From: Eriocheir sinensis
Taxonomy: Eukaryota; Arthropoda; Malacostraca; Decapoda; Varunidae
NCBI RefSeq assembly: GCF_024679095.1
Contig: NW_026111665.1
Span: forward strand, 1-64,000
Direction of reading: 5' to 3'
DNA: 64,000 nt
The notes under the pieces were generated by a model. The model made no database searches. It was not told the origin of the DNA and saw nothing but the letters and a program-made list of their open reading frames with translations. The first letter of the stretch is position 1. Each line of letters begins with the position of its first letter. The position numbers and the translations under genes were made by a program. Positions 44,262-54,600 of this stretch are shown here, piece after piece.

Positions 44262-45568
44262 TGTAATGGCCCGAAATGTACTACAATTGTAATGGTATTT
44301 TTCCCCATGTAAATAGAGTTAACCTGGGGTGTTTGCTCAACCAGTTATATATGTATGTGGGTTTCTCATGAGAGAGAGAGAGAGAGAGTATGAAAAGTAT
44401 GAGAGGAGAGAGAAAGAAAGAAGTTTGAGAGAGAAGGGAGTGAGAGAGCGAGAGGGAAGAGATGGGTGTTGAAACAAAGAGGCCTGTTGTGCTCCCATAT
44501 CTCCCCTACAATCTGTAGTGTCAACAAAATTCAGAGGTGTCAGGGATCAAAACAGGGTATCGTTACCAAAAGTGGTCAATCTGCCTTCTTTTAATTATTG
44601 CGGGAGAACGATAAATATTTATAATGGAAATAAAATACCAGTGACCTTATATGGATATTGGAGGCCTACCAAGGAAATCTCAGGTCTCAAGCAGGCCTAA
44701 CCTGCGGTCAGTTTGTCACTCCGTAACGTCACACCAAGGCATTTTGGGGCCGAGACTAACGCCCCTTCCTCGCACTAGGTTGTGGGAGCGAGCTCATTCT
44801 CACGAGCGACATCGCCCCTTTCAGGTGAGGAAAGAACTGTTCACGGTCTTCAACTCACTTTGGCTATAATACTATAACTGAGACTGGATTCTCACGAGCG
44901 ACATCGCCCCTTTCAGGTGTGCCAAAGGCAAGCCTGACAGATGGGAAGCTGGGCGTCGTCCAGACCAGGGCCAACATGCAGCAGTAAGCACTTTTGAAGC
45001 TGCGTTGTGGGGGATTGCCTGTGGCAGGGTGTGTGAAGAGAGGAAGGAAGGAGAAGGCCAAAAGGGTGGTATGTGTGTCCTTCTCAGGGGTAACAATGGA
45101 TAAGCGCAAACACTCACTAGTTTAAGTTAGGACTTAATTAAGATGTGGAATGGTGGAGTCTGTGTTTCCCCGTGTGGGTGGAAACAGTTATTATGTGGGT
45201 GCTACTTATTGCCATGTGTGCATGTTAGTTTAAAGTGTTAATGTTAACCTTTGTTCATGGTATTTACAAGTGTAATTAGTGATGTAAGATACGTAAGCTA
45301 ACCTCTAATAAGTGGACCCTGTCCTATGACCCTTAGTTCACCATCAGAATCCCTAAACAATAATTACCTCAAGTAACTTTCTTAAAGTCGTGTTACATAT
45401 ATTATTTGAACAGGTGATGATCCTGTGTGCGATAATGGTGCCTTATAAGACTGGGTGAATAAACTACTAATTTTACTCTGTGGTTTAAATGATCAGTAAT
45501 TAATTATACTTTGAGGTATAATGAACCTACATAATTAATTAAAAAGAGTGCCCATGAACGGCACGACA
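44262..45568 (+). repeat. Gypsy-1 right LTR
   Basis: 1,307 bases, matching the left LTR apart from scattered substitutions, shortened GA tracts and one fewer copy of the roughly 32-base tandem block. It is followed by the target duplication GCCG. Confidence 0.93.
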
Positions 45569-45885
45569 GCCGGCCTCGGTCTTTTTGTGATTTTGCCGCA
45601 GCAGCTTTTTCCCCCTGTATGCTCTTTTCTTTTATTCACATTTATTATCGTCTTGCGCGTCCGAGATAATACCTCCCTCATTTCTTTTATTTTGTTTTAC
45701 CCATGCAAGCTCGTTCGTCATATCCAATCATAATCTTCACAAACATAGAATCATCGTAAATTTTATCCCCGCCAAGAGGAGAAGCTTTCCCTTAATGATG
45801 AAGTTACACAACACGCATAGGACTCCGCCTCACCTTGACCACCTGAAGGACCTGTCGGAAGGTTTTTGTTTGTAAGATAAAGAAT

Positions 45886-45939
<54 letters not shown>

Positions 45940-45940
45940 T
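45569..45940. other. anonymous sequence and (GT)n tract
   Basis: No gene is seen. A (GT)n tract at about 45,891-45,937 forms the 3' tail of the adjacent minus-strand SINE. Confidence 0.6.
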
Positions 45941-46262
45941 ACATCCCTGCCTATAGCTCCGGTAGACTTTCTTCAGGGGCCAGATGGTCGGCTCAAGCCC
46001 GTCATGGCGCAGGCAATTTTTTTTTATAGTGGCGCCAGTAATGCTCGACTCAAGCTGCCCCCGGGAACTCATTCTTGATTCACTGGACGGTTTCTTCTAG
46101 AGTAGAGTCCGGGTCGATGGGTGGTCTTCTGGACAGCATGTGGGTAGTCTTAGGCCACTCGGCGGTGACTGAAAAATCCCAGGTGATAAGGTGGGGATTC
46201 GAACCGACGTTGTCAATGGCGTATAGAATGTGATCCCAGCACGCTAACCACTCAGCCACCGC
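45941..46262 (-). mobile_element. tRNA-derived SINE, full length (copy 3)
   Basis: On the minus strand from 46,262 the head is GCGGTGGCTGAGTGGTTAGC, containing a consensus box A (TGGCTGAGTGG). About 45 bases on is a perfect box B (GGTTCGAATCC). The body shared with copies 1 and 2 follows (ACTACCCACATGCTGTCC, GAGTTCCCGGGGGCAG, CTACCGGAGCTATAGGC) and the copy ends GATGTAAG before a (CA)n tail. It is about 320 bases long. The internal promoter looks intact, so RNA polymerase III transcription is plausible. Confidence 0.85.
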
Positions 46263-48167
46263 CTATGTGTTAATGTATTTATGAATATTCATTTGTGTAC
46301 ACACAATTATAATTTGAGCGCTCGCACCTCTGTGTGTGCGGGGAGGGGTGACAGAGATAGACAGACAGACAGACAAACAGAGACAAAGAAGTATATATAC
46401 ATTTAGACAGATAGACAGGAAAACAGACAAAAAAAATCGAACCGAAAGACATATATAGGGAATAACAAGCAAAGAGACAGACCGACCGTCAAATGCTCAA
46501 ATCGTCAAACATATGTGCCGAATATGCAGACGCAGATGACATATATACAAACTGAAATGCTGATTGTTCGAAAGACTGACAATCCAAAAGACATCAGTAG
46601 AGACAAAACAAAAACATAACAACACAACTGTTTCGGAGTATAATCATACCGTGGGAGTAAGGACTCATCAGGAAAGTCTCCACCGCAGGATGAGAGATGT
46701 GAAGGTTGTGTAGCTCTCGAAAACAATTTTTATTTATGTAGGAAAGTCACTTTTTTTTTATCCGACCAGCTGAACACTATCACCATCAGTTTTGGCTTAT
46801 TAGTAAAGATCAGCATTGGCATATACGAGTAAATAAGAAATACATCGAATAAATAATATGAATCGTACCACTGAAACCAATAAAAAAAAACATCGAATTC
46901 CAGTTTATCATGTTAAGAGAAAATGTTTAATGATTTATTGGTAAATGTCAGATCTCCAATACGACGTAAATTAGTATCCAGTGAAGACTTTGGGAGATGT
47001 TAGACACACACACACTTAGTAAATATGTTTAAAGCATTTTTAAGACAATCCAAATTAAAAACAAGGACAGTAGTAATTGAGCTTTTCCCTTTTACTCTTC
47101 CAGACTCTATACATGAGCATCGCCTCACAGTTTTCTTACACGTCAATTAAACTCTGCTTGAAAGTTCCAGATCTGAACACCTTCATTAGCTTGTCTCTCT
47201 ATATCCCGACGCTATAATGCTGATAGACACAAGGAGTCATTAATGGGGGCGCCCGGCGTGGAGTCCCTCGTGGATGGGAAGCAGGAGGGCTGTCAGGCCG
47301 TCACCCTCGGATGAAGCAAGGCAGTCAGGGTCAGCCAGTTCCGGCTCCTAGAGACTCACCAGAGGCGTTTCGAGTGTCAGGCCACGGCGCGTCGCTCTGC
47401 TGCCGCCATTCCTCGTTCCTTCCTTGCTGGTGGTGTTAGAGACTCGGTGTGCGGAAGGCAGAGATAGAATGAACAGATAAATAAGTCCTTACTCAATAGC
47501 TCTGCGGCGGCCTAGTCCTGTCCGAATCATTGTCTGATAAGATCTTGCGCCACGGAGATTGTTTATCCGTAACGTATATTCTCATTCCATATTAAACTTG
47601 CAAAGTGTCTCAGAATTTATACTCATTTTCATGTCAGGGTATTTAGTACGCAATACAAACCGGGAAAGTGTACGCTATGCTGTCTGGTACCGGGAATCAG
47701 TGGTTGACTCTCATGATGTATCTGTAATCATGCATCTCCTATATAGGGAATGATTTATGCAGCACTCTATCAACTTTAGATGGCGTTTAGTACATCTCCA
47801 ATTTCCCCCCTACCTTTTCTATTAATCTTCTCCACCTGTTATTAATCTTGTTGATTTGTTTCGCATAATGTTTTAAGACAGTGGGATTCAACAATTACTG
47901 AAGCGAGAAAATGCCAACTTCTTACTCCTAAGGGCCATATTTTCAAACGAATCGGACTCCCGTTATGACTGTTTCCCAAGGCCACAGAGAAGATTAACCT
48001 GTTTGTCATGGGTGATTTTACCATTCGGGGTGCAGAAGGCGTATGCAACTATCACCAGCATCACAAAATAGTCCATGAGAACCACAGCCACTTCATCGAG
48101 AGGCTTTTCAAACAGGCGAACCGAGGCGCCGATACCTTTAAGAATAAGACTTCCTTCCATCCCGCCA
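46263..48167. other. anonymous AT-rich sequence
   Basis: Contains an ACAG/AGAC-rich stretch at about 46,355-46,430 and a more G+C-rich stretch at about 47,240-47,450. Open frames are short and without recognisable motifs. Nothing else is supported. Confidence 0.5.
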
Positions 48168-48262
48168 GTCAGCTCCCGTAGCTAACCAGACACTCCCTCC
48201 ATCCAGCCAATCAGCTCCCGTAGCTAACCAGACACTCCCTCCATCCAGCCAATCAGCTCCCG
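48168..48262 (+). repeat. short tandem repeat, unit about 43 bp, just over two copies
   Basis: CAGCTCCCGTAGCTAACCAG, ACACTCCCTCCATCCAGCCA and AT are repeated twice, then a partial third copy begins before the sequence diverges at TAGCGATC. Confidence 0.85.
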
Positions 48263-48628
48263 TAGCGATCTTCCCTACAAAAGGTTTAACTAGCTCTAGA
48301 TTTCGCCCCATGCAATGTCAACTCCGAGCTCCCTAAAACGGCATATCTCAAACCGAGGTGATGTGGTAAATCTCGACCCTGTATAGGGTAAGCAAAGGGA
48401 AAAAGATACCCCCATCTCAAGAAATCAAAATCCCGTGGCTGGCCCCCGAGCCAAGATAACCTTCAGAAGGCTAAATGGACATAAAGCTTGGATTGCCTCA
48501 CGCAGCTAACCCACAAAAACAAGCAAACACTCAAAAACAAAAGCAAAGCAAAGGAAATAAGGGTGGAATTACCCTTCCAAGAAAACTCACAAACTCAAAC
48601 GAACACTCAAAAACACAATAAAAGCACC

Positions 48629-49618
48629 ATGCACGTAGTGGTGGACATACCCCTCGAAGAGAACTCACGAACTCAAACAAGCATTGGGAAATACAATAAA
48701 AGCAACATGGACGTGCGGGTTGAATTACCCCTCGATGATAACTCACAAGGTGAAGTGTTCCTTCAGACACACAATAACAACAAACATGGAGCGATGGAAG
48801 GCACAATGTTGCGTTTATCAACCCCCTGGCAACGCCTACGCAAGGCTATTGTGCGCCGCCCGTACAAGTGTGTGGCCAGCCTGCTGCTGCTCCTGCTGCT
48901 GGCCGGCCACGTGGTCACCCTGGCCTACGCCTACCATCAGCAGGGCCAGAGTGACCTCCTGCGGGGCACTGCCGCGCTGTGCTCCGTGCTCGTCCTCCTC
49001 CTGACGCACGGACATGATTCCCTGCGTAGGGCGTGGCTCGCCGTTCACGTCACCTATAGTGACGATCTCGCGAGAGGCGCCCTCCGCGTGCTAAACAACC
49101 TGCAGGCACAGCCCCTGCTGCACGGACTGGGCCTGGGACCCCCAGACGCCCTGCACACCCTCACCTTCTGGTGGTGGGTCCTGCAGGGGCTGCTGCTCGG
49201 TACCCTGGCGAGCTTCATCTCGGGACCCAGCACCCCGGACAAAGACAACCCTAACGATGACAACCCTGACGATGACAACCCTGGCGCTGACCCTGATAGT
49301 GATCCTCACCCTGTGGGTGACTTTGTAGTGGAACTGAGGGAGGTGGTGGTGGCGGTGGAGGATGGACAGCAGGGGTGCATTAACAGCAACATGCACGTAA
49401 CGGTTGAATCACCTCTCGAAGATAACTCACAAAGTGAAGTGTTCCTTCAGACACACAATAACAACAAACACGGAGCGATGGAAGGCACAATGTCGCGTTT
49501 ATCAACGTCCTGCCAACGCCTACGCAAGGCTATTATGCGCCGCCCGTACAAGTGTGTGGCCGGCCTGCTGTTGCTCCTGCTGCTGGCCGGCCACGTGGCC
49601 ACCCTGGCCTACGCCTAG
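48629..49618 (+). CDS. orphan membrane protein, first unit of a tandemly duplicated locus
   Basis: I do not recognise this protein. The first ATG in frame is at 48,629 (ACCATG context). The frame is already open from 48,488 with a 26-residue repeat of the VRVELP..ENSQTQT...HNKS type, so the true start may lie upstream or be non-AUG. After a polar N-terminus come a basic motif (RLRKAIVRRPYKC) and three hydrophobic segments: VASLLLLLLLAGHVVTLAYA, AALCSVLVLLLTHG and LHTLTFWWWVLQGLLLGTLA. An acidic DDNPDDDNP tail and a VVELREVVVAVEDG segment follow. It then re-enters a second copy of the N-terminal and first membrane segments and stops at TAG, 49,616-49,618. G+C and codon use are unlike the AT-rich flanks, and no intron is seen. 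Probably a multi-pass membrane protein. Confidence 0.5.
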   Translation: MHVVVDIPLEENSRTQTSIGKYNKSNMDVRVELPLDDNSQGEVFLQTHNNNKHGAMEGTMLRLSTPWQRLRKAIVRRPYKCVASLLLLLLLAGHVVTLAYAYHQQGQSDLLRGTAALCSVLVLLLTHGHDSLRRAWLAVHVTYSDDLARGALRVLNNLQAQPLLHGLGLGPPDALHTLTFWWWVLQGLLLGTLASFISGPSTPDKDNPNDDNPDDDNPGADPDSDPHPVGDFVVELREVVVAVEDGQQGCINSNMHVTVESPLEDNSQSEVFLQTHNNNKHGAMEGTMSRLSTSCQRLRKAIMRRPYKCVAGLLLLLLLAGHVATLAYA

Positions 49619-50930
49619 CATCAGCAAGGCCAGAGTGACCTCCTGCGGGGCATTGCCGCGCTATGCTCCGTGCTCATCGTGCCATCCGTGGCCCTCCTCC
49701 GGCCATCCGGGAGTTCCTTAATGTGGTGGACGTGGCTCGCCGTTCACGTCACCTATAGTGACGACATCGTGCGAGAGGCCCTCGCTGTGCAATACGACCT
49801 GCAGGCACAGCCCCTGCTGCACGCCCTGGGCCTGGGACCCACCGACGCCCTGCACACCCTCGCCTACTGGTGGTGGGTCCTGCAGGGGCTGCTGCTCGCT
49901 ACCCTGGCGAGCTTCATCTCGGGGCCCAGCGCCCCTGATTACTACGGCCCCGACGATGACAGCCCTGACAATAACAACCTTAACGACGACAACCATGACG
50001 ATGACCCTGACAGTGATCTTGACACTGAAAGTGAAGAGTGTCAGCAGGGGTACAGTAACTCCAAACACGGAGCGATGGAAGGCACAATGTCACGTTTATC
50101 AACGCCCTGCCAACGCTTACGCAAGGCTATTATGCGCCGCCAGTACAAGTGTGTGGCCGGCCTGCTGCTGTTCCTGCTGCTGGCCGGCCATGTGGTCACC
50201 CTGGCCTACGCCTACCATCAGCAGGACCAGAGTGACCTCCTGCGGGGCATTGCCGCGCTGTGCTCCGTGCTCCTCCTCATCCTGACTCACGGGCATGATT
50301 CCCTGCGTAGGGCGTGGCTCGCCGCTCACGTCACCTATTGTGACGACCTCGCGCGAGGCGCCCTCCGCTTGGTGGGTCCTGCAAGGGCTGCTGCTCGCTA
50401 CCCTGGCGAGATTCATTTCGGGACCCAGCGCCCCTGACGATGAGAACCCTTACGATGACAACCCTGATGATGACAAATCTGATGATGACAACCCTGACGA
50501 TGACCCTGGTCTTGATCTTGACCCTGTGTTTGAAGAGGATGACTTTGAAGAAGTGGAACTGAGGGAGGTGGTGGTGGTGGTGGAGGCAGTGGATAGGCAG
50601 TTCAGGGTGGGGGCTCTAGTCCCCCCTCCTGTCCCGCCCGTCCACCACCCTCGGGGTGAGGAGGAGGGTGAAGACGAGGATGAGTTTGAGGACGTGGATC
50701 AGAGGGAGGTGATGGAGGCGGTGGAGGAGGGGCAGTTCGTGGTGGGGGACCTTGCCGCCCCTCCCGAGCCGCCTGCCGAGGAGATTGAAGAAGAAGATGG
50801 CTTTGAGGAGGTGGACCATGTGGAGATGGACCGGGAAGAGGTGGTGGAGGTGGTGGTGGGGCAGTTCAGGGTGGACGCTGTTGCCGCCCCTCCGGACCCG
50901 CCCGCCCGCCACCCTGGTCCTGTTGAGTAA
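49619..50930 (+). pseudogene. second and third units of the orphan membrane-protein locus, damaged
   Basis: Beyond the TAG the same phase continues through unit 2 (hydrophobic WWWVLQGLLLATLASFISG, acidic NDDNHDDDPD tail) and into unit 3, which starts at about 50,075. Unit 3 has a deletion of roughly 100 bases after ARGALR, near 50,368. This shifts the frame, and the rest lies at 50,370-50,930. That last part has an acidic tail and three longer repeats of the FEEV...REVV..V..GQFRVG..APP.PP kind, ending at 50,930. The spacing of the GAMEGTM landmarks (48,794, 49,478, 50,075) gives unit lengths of 684 and 597 bases. The locus may be a decayed array or, less likely, an assembly collapse. Confidence 0.55.
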
Positions 50931-51459
50931 GGAGGGTGAAGGCGAGGATGACTTTGACGAAGTAAGCGAGAGGGACGTGGCAGCGATGGAGTAAGGCCAC
51001 TGCAGAATGTATAAAAAAAAAAGAAACTAAATAAAAAGTTAAAAAAATATAAAATACTAATTTTTTTTTTAAATGAAATACAAAAGATTAGGATTAAGAT
51101 TAATGAAAAAAATCAAACCAAATACAAAATACATAAAAAAACGAAAAATAAAAAGAAGAAAAAAAATCAAACCCCAATACAAAATGTGAGGGTAAAGGTT
51201 AGGGATCACATTTCTTTGCATCAAAAAGGAGCAATGGTTTCACCCGACGAGAAGAAAACTTGTAAAATCGCCACAGTATTAATGAAAGTTCCGTTCACAG
51301 CTTGGAAATAACGACCGGTAAAATTGGGTAAGCTTTAAGATCGATCAAAACAAAACAAAAGTCATCGGCCAGTGAGTATATGTCTTGAACTACTTGAGAA
51401 ACAAAAAAAAAGGACAATAATTAATCTCACATTGCAGTTCAAAATGTCCCTGCGCAATA

Positions 51460-51497
<38 letters not shown>

Positions 51498-51500
51498 ATT

Positions 51501-51550
<50 letters not shown>

Positions 51551-51649
51551 TGTGTGTGTGTGTGTGAGTGAGTGAGTGAGCGAGTGAGTGAGTGTGCGTG
51601 TGTGTGGCGGGGGGAGGGTACTGTGTGTCGATGTATGTGCTGTCGTGTG
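50931..51649. repeat. A-rich sequence and (GT)n tract
   Basis: A-rich anonymous sequence (about 51,000-51,420) is followed by a long interrupted (GT)n/(GTGA)n tract from about 51,462 to 51,608. No gene is seen. Confidence 0.85.
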
Positions 51650-54600
51650 ATATGATATGATTGTGATTTCCCAAGTGATGTTGTGTGATATGTTTCCTTT
51701 CAGAAAATATTTGTGATATGTTTCCTTTTCAGGTAATGTTGTGTGATATATTTCCTTTCCAGGTAATGTTGTGTGATATGTTTCTTTTCAGGTAATGTTG
51801 TGTGATATGTTCCTTTCCAGGTAATGTTGTGTGATATATTTCTCTTTCAGGTAATGTTGTGTGATATGTTTCCTTTCCAGGTAATGTTGTGTGATATGTT
51901 TCCTTTCAGGAAATGTTGTGTGATATGTTTCCTTCCAGGTAATGTTGTGTGATATGTTTCCTTTCAGGTTTCCAGGTAATGTTGTGATATGTTTCTTTCC
52001 AGGTAATGTTGTGTGATATGTTTCCTTCCAGGTAATGTTGTGTGATATGTTTCCTTTCCAGGTAATGTTGTGTGATATGTTTCCTTTCCAGGTAATGTTG
52101 TGTGATATGTTTCCTTCCAGGTAATGTTATGTGATATGTTTCCTTTCAGGTAATGTTGTGATATGTTTCCTTTCCAGGTAATGTTGTATATGTTTCTTTT
52201 CAGGTAATGTTGTGTGATATGTTTCCTTCCAGGTAATGTGTGATATGTTTCCTTTCAGGTAATGTTGTGTGATATGTTTCCTTTCCAGGTAATGTTGTGT
52301 GATATTTCTTTCCAGGTAATGTTGTGTGATATGTTTCCTTTTCAGGTAATGTTGTGTGATATGTTTCTTTCCAGGTAATGTTGTGTGATATGTTTCCTTT
52401 CCAGGTAATGTTGTGTGATATGTTTCTTTCCAGGTAATGTTGTGTGATATGTTTCCTTCCAGGTAATGTTGTGTGATATGTTTCCTTTCCAGGTAATGTT
52501 GTGTGATATGTTTCTTCCAGGTAATGTTGTGATATGTTTCCTTTCCAGGTAATGTTATATGTTTCCTTCCAGGTAATGTTGTGTGATATGTTTTCTTTCC
52601 AGGTAATGTTGTGTGATATGTTTCCTTCCAGGTAATTTCCTTCCAGGTAATGTTGTGTGATATGTTTCCTTTCCAGGTAAAGTTGTGTGATATGTTTCAA
52701 TCAAAGTTAATGTTGTGTTATATGTCTCCTTTCCATGTAATGTTTTGTGATATATTTCCTTCCCAGGTAACGTTATGTGATATATTTCTTTCCCAGGTAA
52801 TGTTGTGTGATATGTTTCCTTGCAAGGTAAAGTTGTGTGAAATGTTTCCTTCCTAGGTAATGTTGAGTGATATGTTTCCTTCCCAGGTAATGTTGTGTGA
52901 TATGTTTTCTTTCCAGGTAATGTTGTGTGATATGTTCCCTTTTCAGGTAATGTTGTGTGAAATGTTTTCTTTCCAGGTAATGTTCAGTGATATGTTTCCT
53001 TTCCATTTAATGTTGTGTGATATGTATCCTTCTAAGGTAATGTTGTGTGATATGTTTCCTTTCCATTTAATGTTGTGTGATTGTTTCCTTCCCATGTAAT
53101 GTTGTGTGAGATGTTCCCTTTCCATTTAATGTTGTGTCATATGTTTTCTTTCCAGGTAATGTCATGTGATATGTTTCCTTCCCAGGTAATGTTGAGTGAT
53201 ATGTTTCCTTCCATGGTAATGTTGTGTGATATGTTTTCTTTCCAGGTAATGTTGTGTGATATGTTTCCTTCCCAGGTAATGTTGTGTGATATGTTTTCTT
53301 TCCAGGTAATGTTGAGTGATATGTTTCCTTTCCAAGTAATGTTGTGTGATATGTTTCCTTCCCAGGTAATGTTGAGTGATATGTTTCCTTTCCAAGAAAT
53401 GTTGTGTGATATGTTTCCTTTCCAGGTAATGTTGAGTGATATGGTTCCTTCCCAGGTAATGTTGTGTGATATGTTTTCTTTCCAGGTAATGTTGTGTGAT
53501 ATGTTTCCTTCCCAGGTAATGTTGTGTGATATGTTTTCTTTCCAGGTAATGTTGAGTGATATGTTTCCTTTCCAGTTAATGTTGTGTGATATGTTTCCTT
53601 TCCATTTAATGTCGTGTGATATGTTTCCTTTTCTGGTAATGTTGTGTGATATGTTTCCTTTCCATTTAATGTCGTGTGATATGTTTCCTTCCCATGTAAT
53701 GTTGTGTGATATGTTTCCTTCCCATGTAATGTTGTGTGATATGTTTCCTTCCCATGTAATGTTGTGTGATATGTTTCCTTCCCATGTAATGTTGTGTGAT
53801 ATATTTCCTTTCCAGGTAATGTTGTGTGATATGTTTTCTTTCCAGGTAATATTGTGTGATATGTTTTCTTTCCAGGTAATGTTGTGTGATATGTTTCCTT
53901 CCCAGGTAATGTTGTGTGATATGTTTCCTTCCCAGGTAATGTTGTGTGATATGTTTCCTTCCCAGGTAATGACATGTGATATGTTTCCTTCCCAGGTAAT
54001 GTTGTGTTATATGTTTCCTTCCCAGGTAATGCTGTGTGATATGTTTCCTTTTCATGTAATGTTTTGTGATATGTTTCCTTCCCAGGTAATGTTGTGTGAT
54101 ATGTTTCCTTTCCAGGTAATGTTGCGTGATATGTTTCCTTTCCAGGTAATATTGTGTAATATGTTTCCTTTCCAGGTAATGTTGTGTGGTATGTTTCCTT
54201 CCCAGGTAACGTTGTGTGATATGTTTCCTTTCCAGGTAATGTTGTGTGATATGTTTCCTTTCCATTTAATGTTGAGTGATATGTTTTTCCTTTCCAGGTA
54301 ATGTTGTGTAATATGTTTCATTCACAGGTAATGTGTGATATGTTTCATTTCCAGGTAAAGTTGTGTGATATGTTTCCTTTCCATTTAATGTTGTGTGATA
54401 GGTTTCCTTTATATTTAATTTTATGTGATATGTTTCCTTTCCAGGTAATGTTACTTTCCTTTCCAGGTAATGTTGTGTGATATGTTTCCTTCCCAGGTAA
54501 CGTTATGTGATATTTTTACTTCCCAGGTAATGTTGTGTGATATGTCTCCTTTCCAGGTAATGTTGTGTGATATGTTTCCTTCCTAGGTAACGTTATGTGA

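Larger units (their letters stand above)
29062..45568 (+). mobile_element. Ty3/Gypsy LTR retrotransposon Gypsy-1, host of nested insertions
   Basis: Long terminal repeats at 29,062-30,528 and 44,262-45,568 both start TGTAATG and end GACA. The flanks give a 4-bp target duplication, GCCG, at 29,058-29,061 and 45,569-45,572. A tRNA-Leu-type primer site follows the left LTR, and a purine-rich AAGGGGAAGG-like tract precedes the right one. Gag, protease, RT, RNase H and integrase occur in that order, as in Metaviridae. A LINE (32,794-35,199) and a second Gypsy (37,122-42,745) are inserted into its RT and integrase regions. Without them it would be about 8.5 kb. Several stops and frameshifts make it inactive. 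Confidence 0.93.

Noticed and set aside
46200..46262. A tRNA gene on the minus strand
   Set aside because: Boxes A and B are present, but the sequence continues into a 250-bp conserved non-tRNA body shared with two other copies, so it is a SINE head.
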